Positions 1-7,587 of a DNA stretch of 8,298 nt are shown in pieces; the stretch's first letter is position 1; each line of letters opens with the position of its first letter. The position numbers were made by a program, and so were the translations under genes. Source of the DNA: an uncultured bacterium (GTDB lineage: Bacteria; Bacteroidota; Bacteroidia; Bacteroidales; JACABE01); contig CAIWDQ010000526.1 in assembly GCA_903911455.1 (NCBI GenBank), forward strand, positions 1-8,298, read 5' to 3'. The notes beneath the pieces were generated by a model. The model was not told where the DNA came from and searched no databases. It worked only from the letters and a program-made list of their open reading frames with translations.

Positions 1-158
1 AGGATTTTAAAATCAAAGAAAGTATTTCGCCTCTAAGTTTTGAAAAGGAAAATATTAGAAATATTATTATAAATAAGAGGAAACTTGAGCTAATAACTAA
101 AATGCACGATGAGGTTTACCAAGAGGCATTAAAGAACAAAGACTTCAAAATTTTCTAA
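1..158 (+). CDS. C-terminal fragment of a probable SurA-like periplasmic foldase/PPIase-associated protein
   Basis: An open frame enters from the left edge (first whole codon at base 3) and ends at TAA 156-158, giving 51 visible residues that end in KNKDFKIF. The tail is rich in Lys and Glu and contains KRKLELI followed by a helix-like stretch (HDEVYQEALKNK). This resembles the C-terminal end of the SurA-like, often PPIC-lacking proteins that commonly sit just before surA in Bacteroidota; that match is from memory of the family. The frame is uninterrupted, on the same strand as the next gene and 53 bases upstream of it, consistent with one operon. The catalytic or chaperone part lies outside the window, so the function is inferred from the tail and the neighbour only. 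It is too short at this edge to exclude another helical periplasmic protein. Confidence 0.6.
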   Translation, partial: DFKIKESISPLSFEKENIRNIIINKRKLELITKMHDEVYQEALKNKDFKIF

Positions 159-211
159 TTATAACAATAAAATATGTCAAATGGAGTTTCTAACTTATTA
201 TTAATAACACT

Positions 212-1561
212 ATGCTGAAATTAAAACACTTTATAATTACCTTTTTATTACTTTTCTCTTTATTTTATCAAACTACTGCTCAAAATAAAGTAATTGATCA
301 GATTGTTGCAATTGTTGGGAGCAATATAATCAAACTATCTGATGTTGAGAATCAGTATTTACAATTAAAAGCACAAGGAAACTTCTCTGCAAGTGATAGT
401 ATGAAATGTAATGTGCTAGAGAATATGCTTTTTAGCAAATTATTACTAAATCAAGCTAAATTAGATAGTGTTGTTATTTCTGATGACCAAGTTGAGAGCG
501 AAATGGAAAGAAGATTAAGATACTATGTTGCTCAATTCGGTTCTAAAGAAAAGTTTGAAGAGTTTTATAAAAAATCAATTTTAGAGTTTAAAGCTGAATT
601 TAGAGATATAGTTAAGAATCAAATGTTGATTCAAAGAATGGAAGAAAAGATTACTGAAAATATTAAAGTAACTCCTCAAGAAATTAAAAAATATTTTAAT
701 GATATACCAAAAGATAGCCTGCCTTTAATTGAATCTGAATACGAAATTGGGCATATTGTTAGGCAACCGACTGTAACTAAAGAAGAGAAAGCAATTACAA
801 AACAGCGCCTTGAAGAATTAAGAGAAAGAATTCAGAAAGGGGAAAACTTTTCTTCATTAGCTGTGCTTTATTCAGAAGATCCGGGTTCTGCCAAAAAAGG
901 TGGTGAGCTTGGTATGTATGGAAGAGGTGAATTATATCCCGAATTTGAAGCTGTGGCTTTTAACCTTAAGAAGGATGAGATTTCACCTGTTATTGAAAGT
1001 AAAGCTGGTTATCATATTATACAGTTAATTGAAAGAAGAGGGGATTATATAAATGCCAGACATATACTACTTATCCCAAAGGTTTCTCCTTATCAGCTAG
1101 GAAAAGCAAAAACATATCTTGATTCTGTTTATACTGTAATGAAAGATAGTGCCATGAAATTCAGTGTTGCTGCAATGCGATTTTCTGATGATCCAAGTAA
1201 GAATAATAATGGTATGATAGTAAATCCTTCAACTGGTAATACAAAATTTGGTGCAGATGATATTGATCCTTCGATCTTTTTTAATGTTGATAAGATGAAA
1301 CCAGGAGATATTTCCAAACCTGTATTAATGAAAGATGCTGAAGGTAAACAAGCCTACAGAATACTATATCTTAAAGCAAGAACTTCTCCACATAGAGCTA
1401 ATCTTAAAGATGATTATGATAAGATTCAGAATGCAGCTCTTGAGAAAACTAAGGGTGAAGCTATCAAGAAATGGGTTAATGATAAAATAAGCAAAACATA
1501 TCTCAAGATTTTTGAACCTTATAATAAATGTAAGTTTGAAAATAATTGGATAAAGAAATAA
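212..1561 (+). CDS. surA: SurA-type periplasmic peptidyl-prolyl cis-trans isomerase / outer-membrane protein chaperone
   Basis: This 449-residue protein is a parvulin-type foldase that should act in the periplasm, binding unfolded outer-membrane proteins and isomerising X-Pro bonds. A signal peptide spans about residues 1-24 (basic start, hydrophobic FLLLFSLFY, then TTAQ). Residues 25-170 form the SurA N-terminal chaperone domain, starting with the typical VIDQIVAIVGSNIIKLSDVE. The first PPIC domain (about 175-277) is canonical: YSEDPGSAKKGGELGMYGRG, then PEFEAVAF and the closing AGYHIIQL. A second PPIC domain (about 280-390) starts with NARHILL but is weaker: the usual Gly-Gly segment reads NNNGMIV. 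The two-PPIC layout and length match the SurA family. The ATG at 212 is chosen because the signal peptide begins directly there; no clear Shine-Dalgarno precedes it, which is usual in Bacteroidota. It is probably co-transcribed with the upstream fragment and the downstream ATPase, 33 bases away. Confidence 0.92.
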   Translation: MLKLKHFIITFLLLFSLFYQTTAQNKVIDQIVAIVGSNIIKLSDVENQYLQLKAQGNFSASDSMKCNVLENMLFSKLLLNQAKLDSVVISDDQVESEMERRLRYYVAQFGSKEKFEEFYKKSILEFKAEFRDIVKNQMLIQRMEEKITENIKVTPQEIKKYFNDIPKDSLPLIESEYEIGHIVRQPTVTKEEKAITKQRLEELRERIQKGENFSSLAVLYSEDPGSAKKGGELGMYGRGELYPEFEAVAFNLKKDEISPVIESKAGYHIIQLIERRGDYINARHILLIPKVSPYQLGKAKTYLDSVYTVMKDSAMKFSVAAMRFSDDPSKNNNGMIVNPSTGNTKFGADDIDPSIFFNVDKMKPGDISKPVLMKDAEGKQAYRILYLKARTSPHRANLKDDYDKIQNAALEKTKGEAIKKWVNDKISKTYLKIFEPYNKCKFENNWIKK

Positions 1562-1594
1562 ACAAATAGAAACTCTTAATTCTAAATTACAAGT

Positions 1595-2557
1595 ATGCAA
1601 TATAATTCGGATGTGGAAGCAGTTGATGCTTTTGTTGAAAAATATAAACATTTAAGAACTGAAATAGCTAAAGTAATCGTTGGTCAGGACGAGGTTGTAA
1701 AAAATATATTAATATCAATATTTAGTAGAGGACATTGTCTATTAGTAGGTGTTCCAGGCTTGGCAAAAACTCTTATGGTAAATACAGTTTCAAGAGTGTT
1801 AGGATTAACCTATAGTCGTATTCAGTTTACGCCTGATTTAATGCCTTCTGATATTATAGGTACTGAAATATTAGATGAAAATAGAAAGTTTAAATTTATT
1901 AAAGGCCCAATATTTGCCAATATAATTTTAGCAGATGAAATAAACCGTACACCACCTAAAACTCAATCAGCTTTGTTAGAAGCTATGCAAGAAAAGGCAG
2001 TAACTGTTGCAGGTACAAATTATAAAATTGGTAATCCATTCTTTGTATTAGCTACTCAGAATCCAATTGAACAAGAAGGGACTTATCCTTTGCCAGAGGC
2101 TCAACTTGATAGATTTATGTTTAATGTATGGTTGGATTATCCTTCATTTGAAGAAGAAATTAACATAGTGAAAAGTACTACAGTTGATATTGAATCTGAG
2201 TTAAATGTTATTCTTAGTTCTGAAGAGATTTTATATTTCCAGCATTTAATAAGGAAGATTCCAGTCACTGACAATGTTTATAATTATGCAGTAAAACTTG
2301 TTTCTCAAACAAGGCCAAATACAGCTGGAGCAATTCCTTTTATAAATAACTATCTATCATGGGGTGCAGGTCCACGTGCCTCACAATATTTAATTATTGG
2401 AGCTAAATGTCATGCTGCAGTAAATGGTAAATATGCACCAGATATTGAAGATGTAAATGCTGTTGCAAATGCTATTTTAAGGCATCGAATTGTTAAGAAT
2501 TACAAAGCAGAAGCCGAAGGGATAAGTGTTGATGATATAATTAAGAAACTTATCTGA
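1595..2557 (+). CDS. MoxR-family AAA+ ATPase
   Basis: This 320-residue cytoplasmic protein is a MoxR-type AAA+ ATPase, a family thought to remodel or help mature protein complexes, often with von Willebrand factor A partners. Visible motifs: Walker A GVPGLAKT at 52-59, Walker B ILADEINR at about 111-118, sensor 1 ATQNP at 153-157, the LDRF segment at 171-174 near the arginine-finger region, and sensor 2 GAGPRAS at 257-263. TYPLPEAQLDRF and the lid domain (about 190-320, with ILRHRIV) are typical of the family, and the length is normal. The start at 1595 leaves the family's usual N-terminal helix before VIVGQDEVV. It follows the SurA gene by 33 bases and is followed by a terminator, so it is probably the last gene of the operon. 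No DUF58 or VWA-domain gene follows here, although moxR clusters often contain them, so its partner is unknown. Confidence 0.93.
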   Translation: MQYNSDVEAVDAFVEKYKHLRTEIAKVIVGQDEVVKNILISIFSRGHCLLVGVPGLAKTLMVNTVSRVLGLTYSRIQFTPDLMPSDIIGTEILDENRKFKFIKGPIFANIILADEINRTPPKTQSALLEAMQEKAVTVAGTNYKIGNPFFVLATQNPIEQEGTYPLPEAQLDRFMFNVWLDYPSFEEEINIVKSTTVDIESELNVILSSEEILYFQHLIRKIPVTDNVYNYAVKLVSQTRPNTAGAIPFINNYLSWGAGPRASQYLIIGAKCHAAVNGKYAPDIEDVNAVANAILRHRIVKNYKAEAEGISVDDIIKKLI

Positions 2558-2577
2558 TTTTAAATTAAGTTTTGATA

Positions 2578-2614
2578 AATAAATAAGGCGAAGTCATACT
2601 TCGCATTATTTATT
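2578..2614. terminator. Bidirectional terminator between convergent genes
   Basis: An inverted repeat has a perfect 7-bp core, GCGAAGT (2588-2594) with ACTTCGC (2598-2604), and a 3-base loop CAT. After one G/A mismatch the stem extends by nine A-T pairs to 2578/2614. The outer arms are A-rich on one side and T-rich on the other, so a U-rich tract follows the core in either direction. It lies 20 bases after the ATPase stop and 20 bases after the stop of the minus-strand gene, the position expected of a shared terminator. Confidence 0.85.
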
Positions 2615-2634
2615 ATTTTACTCTTTAGATTGTA

Positions 2635-5085
2635 TTACCTGATTAATGTAACACTACCTGTCTTTTCTCTGAATATACCATATAGTTCTTTATATTTAAT
2701 ATAATAAACATAAATACCATTAGGTAAATAATCTCCTACATTATTAAGTTTCCCATTCCAGCCTTCTTCAAAGTTTGTTGTACTAAATAATTCTTTTCCC
2801 CATCTGTCGAAAATGATCATCTGATATTTTGTAAGATCTATTCCTGTCCCTCTAGGTCTGAAGATACTTACTCCGTTATCAGAACTTGATGAAATTAAAG
2901 CATTAGGTATATAAAATGAATTAGGAGTCTGAACCATTATTCTTCTATAAGTAGAGTCCATGCATCCAAAATCAGACGTAACAACCAACCAGATATAGTA
3001 TTCTCCTGCAGTTTTAAACGAATGTGTTGGGAACTGAATATTAGAAGTGTTAGTAGTTGATGTTGGATCTCCGAAATTCCATTGCCATAAAATAGCAGAA
3101 GCAGATTGATCTGTAAAAACAACATCAGGTGCATCAGTGCTAATTAATGTTGAATTAGGAGAGAAATTTGGTACAGGTTTTGGATGAATCTTGATAACCC
3201 CTGATGCAGTATCTTTACATCCATGAGAATCTGTTGCAATAACAGTATAGATAGTGGTTATTGCCGGAGAAGCATGTAATGGATTAAAAGTTGAATTATC
3301 ATTAAGCCAATGATAAGTAAGATTATTGCCACCACTTACAGTAAGAGTTGCAGTTAAACCTGCACATATATCAGCACTATCAACACTAATTACTGGAGGA
3401 TTATTTATAACAACTTTGGCTGAATCTTTACCAATACAATTATTAATATCAGTGCCAACTACAGTATAAACAGTAGTTATTGCTGGACTAACATGAAAAG
3501 GATTAGTTGTTGAGATATTATTACCCCAAACATAAGTCTGAGCTCCTGTTGCAGTTAGTGTGCCCATTGAATTTAAGCATATAGTGTCGTTTGCAACATG
3601 AATGATAGGGTTAGGATTTACAACAACAGTAGTATAAGTACTATCTTTACATCCAAATGTATTTGTCCCAAATACTTTAATTATAGTTGTGACTGAAGGG
3701 CTTAATTTAAGAGGATTTGCATTTGAACCCGTAGGTGTCCAAGTGTAATTATTTCCACCTGATGCTGTAAGTACTGCTGTATCGCCTATACAGATTGTGT
3801 CTGAAGTTGCTGTAATTACCGGATTAGGATTAATAGTGATTAAAGCAGTATCTTTATTTTTACATCCAAATGAATTAGTCCCAGTAACAATATATGAGGT
3901 TGTGATTACAGGAGCAACTTTCTTTATAGCACCCGCAGTCAAACCATTATTCCATGTATATGAAGTAGCTCCAGTTGCTGTTAAAGTAGCAGAATCCCCT
4001 TTGCATATTGCAGCATCATTAACAACCACAGTAGGTTTAGGATTGATTGTTACTGTATGAGTCATTGTTGAGAAAAAACCTCCTGAATTAAAAATTGCAA
4101 GGTTTACATTGTATGTTCCAGGAACACTAAAAACATGTTTAGCATTTGTATCGCTAGAGTAAGTTCCATCATTAAAATCCCATGACCATACCTGTATTGG
4201 TAAGCCACTTATGCTATTATTTGTAAAATGAACAGTATCTCCTACACATGCAGATGAAGGAGAACTAAAATTAGATGCAGTCGTCATACAAACTGTTTGA
4301 ACGTTCCAGCAGCCTCCTGTAGAACCTCCTATACCCCAGAATACATTTGGATTACCTCCAAAAATATTAGCAACAATATTCCCTGAATAGGATATAGTAG
4401 GAGTGCCTGGCAGTGTAGTTGCATTACCAAACCAAACTTGTATAGTGCCAACACCTGTTATTGTAGGTGTCCATTTAAAGCGGAACAAATGATCTAATCC
4501 ATCTGTAATATTAGCAGGGAATCCTGAAGCACTGCAATAAGTAGCTAATTCATTCGCATTTGCTGTCGTAAGTGTTCCTGTTGGAGGGCAAATTCCGGCA
4601 GGTGTATAAACATTATGACTTGGATCTCCATTTTTATTTATTGATATATGATGATAAGTAGGGTCGCTTGCATTCCCCCAGAAGTCATCCATTATTACAC
4701 CAAGTGAAGGTGTAATACCACCAAATCCAACTAAACCTCCAACACCTACAACGCCTGTATTTAAAGGTTGTAATATAAAAGACATGCCGTCAGCTCCACA
4801 ATTAGTGCCAACTGCACTGGTGCCTGGATTAATTCCAAAGTTTAGCGTAAGAGTTATGTCAAATGGTTGTGTTAAATTTATCATATATATATTCCAGACG
4901 GCTCCGGCTTGCGATAAAGCATTCGTCAGTCTGTAGCAATTTGGATTTGCCATAACTACTGCATTACCTGAAACATTGTATTGCTGAGCAGAAACATTTA
5001 CAACATTAATAAAAAGAAACACTAGAAGAATTATCTTTCTATAGTTCTTGTTTATTGTTGAGTATATAACTTTCCTTTTTTTCAT
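2635..5085 (-). CDS. Secreted cell-surface protein: lectin-like domain, PKD and Ig-like repeats, T9SS type B sorting domain
   Basis: This 816-residue protein is built like a Bacteroidota surface adhesin or glycan-binding protein. Domains in order: signal peptide about 1-33 (basic start, hydrophobic IILLVFLFINVVNVSA); L-type-lectin-like domain about 38-270, with DGMSFILQ at 99-106 and the acidic/His segment MDDFWGNASDPTYHHISI around 132-149; PKD domain about 275-347 with SWDFNDGT and HVFSVPGTYNVNL; four 71-residue Ig-like units about 349-632; second PKD-like domain about 636-718 with WQWNFGDP and HSFKTAGEYYIWL; and a type B T9SS domain about 722-816 with FDRWGKELF, WNGK, LPNGIYVYYI and a basic end. 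Type B domains are known to direct export through T9SS, often associated with gliding-motility-type surface proteins. The lectin assignment rests on a few motifs, and the ligand is unknown. The ATG at 5085 is the only start that includes the signal peptide. It converges with the ATPase gene and diverges from the protease gene. Confidence 0.88.
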   Translation of the reverse strand: MKKRKVIYSTINKNYRKIILLVFLFINVVNVSAQQYNVSGNAVVMANPNCYRLTNALSQAGAVWNIYMINLTQPFDITLTLNFGINPGTSAVGTNCGADGMSFILQPLNTGVVGVGGLVGFGGITPSLGVIMDDFWGNASDPTYHHISINKNGDPSHNVYTPAGICPPTGTLTTANANELATYCSASGFPANITDGLDHLFRFKWTPTITGVGTIQVWFGNATTLPGTPTISYSGNIVANIFGGNPNVFWGIGGSTGGCWNVQTVCMTTASNFSSPSSACVGDTVHFTNNSISGLPIQVWSWDFNDGTYSSDTNAKHVFSVPGTYNVNLAIFNSGGFFSTMTHTVTINPKPTVVVNDAAICKGDSATLTATGATSYTWNNGLTAGAIKKVAPVITTSYIVTGTNSFGCKNKDTALITINPNPVITATSDTICIGDTAVLTASGGNNYTWTPTGSNANPLKLSPSVTTIIKVFGTNTFGCKDSTYTTVVVNPNPIIHVANDTICLNSMGTLTATGAQTYVWGNNISTTNPFHVSPAITTVYTVVGTDINNCIGKDSAKVVINNPPVISVDSADICAGLTATLTVSGGNNLTYHWLNDNSTFNPLHASPAITTIYTVIATDSHGCKDTASGVIKIHPKPVPNFSPNSTLISTDAPDVVFTDQSASAILWQWNFGDPTSTTNTSNIQFPTHSFKTAGEYYIWLVVTSDFGCMDSTYRRIMVQTPNSFYIPNALISSSSDNGVSIFRPRGTGIDLTKYQMIIFDRWGKELFSTTNFEEGWNGKLNNVGDYLPNGIYVYYIKYKELYGIFREKTGSVTLIR
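3190..4041 (-). repeat. Four tandem 71-residue Ig-like units within the surface protein (213-base period)
   Basis: Residues 349-632 fall into four units of about 71 residues. Each has a first cysteine near its start (C361, C432, C503, C574: exactly 71 apart) and a second one (C408, C479, C550, C623) 47-49 residues later. Shared elements are a Pro-rich junction (NPKP, NPNP, NPNP, NNPP), an IC.GD.A.LTA.G-type strand, a TW or VW core, a SP.ITT.Y.V strand and a GT..FGCK.-type strand. Units 1 and 2 keep C.GD.A.LTA; unit 3 reads CLNSMGTLTA and unit 4 CAGLTATLTV. The paired cysteines suggest one disulfide per module, which is inference. Confidence 0.85.
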
Positions 5086-5163
5086 AATTACTAAAACATT
5101 TAAAAGTTCTTTTAATTCAAATTCATCAAATTAGTGGTAAGAGTTTTTGAATTTTAAGTATGC

Positions 5164-5180
5164 TTTTATATACTATAAAA
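5164..5180 (-). other. Small A-T inverted repeat in the leader of the surface-protein gene
   Basis: TTTTATA (5164-5170) and TATAAAA (5174-5180) form a perfect 7-bp A/T-only inverted repeat with a 3-base spacer. If the promoter candidate at 5189-5220 is right, this would lie at the very 5' end of the surface-protein mRNA, whose leader would be about 95-100 bases. In DNA this AT-rich it may have no function. Confidence 0.25.
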
Positions 5181-5188
5181 CTTATCTA

Positions 5189-5220
5189 CAAAAGTACAAT
5201 TAATATTTATATATAGACAA
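5189..5220 (-). promoter_or_regulatory. Candidate Bacteroidota promoter for the surface-protein gene
   Basis: On the minus strand, TACTTTTG (5196 to 5189) fits the Bacteroidota -7 pattern TAnnTTTG. A TTG (5220 to 5218) lies 21 bases upstream, a spacing compatible with the -33 element. Transcription would start near 5182, leaving a leader of about 97 bases before the ATG at 5085. Such short motifs are expected by chance in AT-rich DNA. The position in a divergent intergenic region and the paired elements support it. Confidence 0.5.
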
Positions 5221-5293
5221 GAAAAACATTAAAAAGGTTGCTTGTTAAACTAAATATTTATTGAAATGTTTTATTTATTCACGAAATATATGT

Positions 5294-5321
5294 TTTGATT
5301 GATGAATTATAACTATTTTTG
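5294..5321 (+). promoter_or_regulatory. Candidate promoter for the C10 protease gene
   Basis: TATTTTTG at 5314-5321 fits the Bacteroidota -7 pattern TAnnTTTG and lies 23 bases before the ATG at 5345, so the leader would be short. A TTTG at 5294-5297 could be the -33 element, but the 16-base spacer is shorter than usual. It faces away from the promoter candidate for the surface-protein gene. The 259-base intergenic region 5086-5344 holds no other feature that I can see. Confidence 0.45.
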
Positions 5322-5344
5322 TAAACATTAAATACGTTAATTAT

Positions 5345-7456
5345 ATGAGAAGGTTTTACATTTTTACAATATTCATATTCATTACTTTAATAAGTAATGC
5401 AGGTGTTGTGCCTATTGAAACAGCGCAAAAAGCAGCGTTCAATTTTTATTGTCAACACATTATAAAAGATTTTCCTGAAATAAATCAAAAGGATATTATT
5501 ATTAAAGATATTTTCACAATTAGTAATAACAATATTGCTGTATATTATATATTTAATATTGGTGATGCTGGCTTCATTGTTATTTCTGCTGAGGAGAATA
5601 CTTACCCTATTCTGGCATATAGCTTTGAAAGCAACTATAATCCTGATATTGTTGTTGCTCCTTTTAATATGTGGATGAATTATTATAAAAATCAGATTGT
5701 AAATGCAAGAGCAAAAGGCATTGTAGCTGATACTTTTATCAAAGATAAATGGCAAGAGCTTCTTAATCCAGGTAAAGCATCAGGAAATACTAAGTCAATT
5801 AGTCCTTTTACTAAATCTAAATGGAATCAGGATGAGTATTTTAATGTTAAATGTCCTGCTGATACTGCTGGCCCAGGCGATCATGTGTATACCGGATGTG
5901 TAGCTACTTGTTTGGCACAATTGATGTATTATTATCTTTTCCCTGATTACGGCACAGGCACTTATCAGTATCTTGATTCTACTTATGGAATACAATCATA
6001 TAATTATCTTACAAGTAATTTTAAGTGGAATAATATGTTGGATGTTCCCACTACGGTTAATCCATTTATTAGTGATCTGATGTATGGTTGCGGTGTGGCT
6101 GTAGATATGAAATGGGGTCCTAATGGATCGGGGATGTACAATCATTCGGCACATCATGCTTTAAAGACTTATTATAAGTATTCTCAAAATATTAGATATG
6201 TATTTAGAGATAGTACTTCTCTTAAATGGGACAGCCTTATAGTTGCTCAACTTGATAAAAAGATGCCTTTGTATTATGCAGGTTGGTCGGTGCCTAATAT
6301 TATGGGACATGCTTTTGTGTGCGATGGCTATCAGGACACTACTTATTTCCACTTTAACTTTGGTTGGGGAGGCACTGCTGATGGTTATTTCTATCCTAAC
6401 AATCTTACTCCTAACAGTGATACTTTTAATCTTGCTCAGGAACTCATTATTAATATATATCCTGATACTACACTTTATCCTTATCCTGCTTATTGCAGTG
6501 GTTCAAAAACTATTAATGCCAACGAAGGTAGTATTACAAACAACAGTGGTCCTATTGCAAAGTATCAAAACAACAGTGATTGTTCGTGGTTGATACAACC
6601 TCCTGCTGATTCTGTTACCTCTATTACACTTACTTTTACAAGTTTAAATACCCAAGCCAATCATGATTATGTAAAGGTTTATGCAGGTAGCACAACGGCA
6701 GCTTCTCTTGTTGGTAATTATTCGGGGACTACTTTGCCAAATAGTCTCACTGTTAATAGTTCTACTGCTTTGGTTAAGTTTACTTCTGATGCTGATACTG
6801 TTTTAAATGGCTTTAGTTTAAATTATAAAGCAAATACTCCCACTTATTGTTCCTCTAAGTTCTTAGTTGCTAATTCAGGTAGTTTTACTGATGGGAGTGG
6901 AGCTAAAAAATACAATAGTAACTCTGATTGTAAATGGTATATAGTCCCTAGTGGAGCAGGAAGCATTACTTTACATTTCAATAATTTTGAAACCGAAGCC
7001 AATAAAGATATTCTTTATATTAAAAAGACAACTTCTCCTTATAACATACTTGCAACTTATTCGGGCACTACTTTCCCCAACTCTGTTACCTTTAATGTTG
7101 GTCAGATATTGGTTGAGTTTGTTAGCGATTATCAAAACGAATATCAGGGATTTGATATTTCTTATACTGCTTCGGGTGTAGGTATTGGCAATCTGGAAAG
7201 TCTTAATGATATAAGTATTTATCCTAATCCTACCAAAGATATTCTTAACATTACTTTTAATGGTTCTAACAAGCAAGATATTGTTTATAGTCTTTATTCT
7301 ATTGATGGCAAGATGTTGTTGTCTGATAAATGGAATGCTATCGAAGGCAAGGTTAATAAATCTATTAATATTAATTCTATTGCAGGTGGTGTTTATCTAT
7401 TGGAATTAAGAAACCAGAAGGGCGAAGCATTCAGGCAGAAGGTTGTTGTGAATTAA
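5345..7456 (+). CDS. Secreted streptopain-family (C10) cysteine protease with two CUB domains and a T9SS type A sorting domain
   Basis: This 703-residue protein is a papain-fold protease of MEROPS family C10 (SpeB/streptopain), probably made as an inactive precursor and exported through the outer membrane. Signal peptide about 1-19. Prodomain about 20-150, with VPIETAQKAAFNFY resembling the SpeB propeptide. Catalytic domain about 155-372: WNQDEYFN, the nucleophile in TGCVATCLAQLM (C185), the catalytic histidine in GHAFVCDGY (H322), and FHFNFGWGG (335-343) with the Trp/Gly-rich segment typical of the family. Two CUB domains follow, about 384-498 and 502-610, each opening with YCS, with a second cysteine in NNSDCSW or SNSDCKW and ending with GF.L.Y or GFDISY. 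A type A T9SS domain covers about 620-703 (ISIYPNPTKDILNI, GVYLLELRNQ, final KVVVN). The first ATG before the signal peptide is used. No streptopain-inhibitor-like gene lies beside it. The substrate is unknown; nutrition, host attack or competition are all possible. Confidence 0.93.
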   Translation: MRRFYIFTIFIFITLISNAGVVPIETAQKAAFNFYCQHIIKDFPEINQKDIIIKDIFTISNNNIAVYYIFNIGDAGFIVISAEENTYPILAYSFESNYNPDIVVAPFNMWMNYYKNQIVNARAKGIVADTFIKDKWQELLNPGKASGNTKSISPFTKSKWNQDEYFNVKCPADTAGPGDHVYTGCVATCLAQLMYYYLFPDYGTGTYQYLDSTYGIQSYNYLTSNFKWNNMLDVPTTVNPFISDLMYGCGVAVDMKWGPNGSGMYNHSAHHALKTYYKYSQNIRYVFRDSTSLKWDSLIVAQLDKKMPLYYAGWSVPNIMGHAFVCDGYQDTTYFHFNFGWGGTADGYFYPNNLTPNSDTFNLAQELIINIYPDTTLYPYPAYCSGSKTINANEGSITNNSGPIAKYQNNSDCSWLIQPPADSVTSITLTFTSLNTQANHDYVKVYAGSTTAASLVGNYSGTTLPNSLTVNSSTALVKFTSDADTVLNGFSLNYKANTPTYCSSKFLVANSGSFTDGSGAKKYNSNSDCKWYIVPSGAGSITLHFNNFETEANKDILYIKKTTSPYNILATYSGTTFPNSVTFNVGQILVEFVSDYQNEYQGFDISYTASGVGIGNLESLNDISIYPNPTKDILNITFNGSNKQDIVYSLYSIDGKMLLSDKWNAIEGKVNKSININSIAGGVYLLELRNQKGEAFRQKVVVN

Positions 7457-7552
7457 TAATTAAAAATTATGGAAGTTTATTTTTAAATGAACAGCTTGTA
7501 TATTATGAATTGTAATAAAATTAAGAAACATCTTTATATGAATAATTTTATG

Positions 7553-7560
7553 TATTTTTG
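7553..7560 (+). promoter_or_regulatory. Candidate -7 element for the toxin-antitoxin operon
   Basis: TATTTTTG at 7553-7560 matches the Bacteroidota -7 pattern TAnnTTTG and is the same octamer as before the protease gene. It ends 27 bases before the antitoxin ATG. I see no good TTG at the -33 distance, so this is only moderately supported. Its position argues against translation starting at the upstream in-frame TTG at 7558, which lies inside the element. The intergenic stretch 7457-7587 shows no other clear signal and no convincing terminator for the protease gene. Confidence 0.4.
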
Positions 7561-7587
7561 TTGTTTAAATGTTTTAATAAAATAATT

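Noticed and set aside
3797..4060. Plus-strand open frame of 87 codons antisense to the surface-protein repeats
   Set aside because: It lies wholly inside the minus-strand gene, is low-complexity Val/Ile-rich, and arises from the repeated composition of the Ig-like units; no start context or family signature.
5387..5755. 122-codon minus-strand frame opposite the protease prodomain
   Set aside because: Antisense to a well-supported coding region, with no recognisable domain and an Ile/Asn-rich composition expected from AT-rich DNA.
6243..6593. 116-codon plus-strand frame rich in Leu and Ile within the protease gene
   Set aside because: It is a frame-shifted reading of a gene with clear catalytic motifs; the Leu/Ile run is a codon-composition artefact, not a real membrane protein.
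7456..7470. Possible terminator after the protease gene (ATAATT/AATTAT)
   Set aside because: Only six A-T pairs with a 3-base loop, no G-C pairs and no T run; too weak to call in AT-rich DNA.
7558..7587. N-terminal extension of the antitoxin from TTG at 7558
   Set aside because: The TTG lies in the probable -7 promoter element TATTTTTG, and the residues it adds (MLFKCFNKII) do not look like the start of this protein type; ATG 7588 is preferred.
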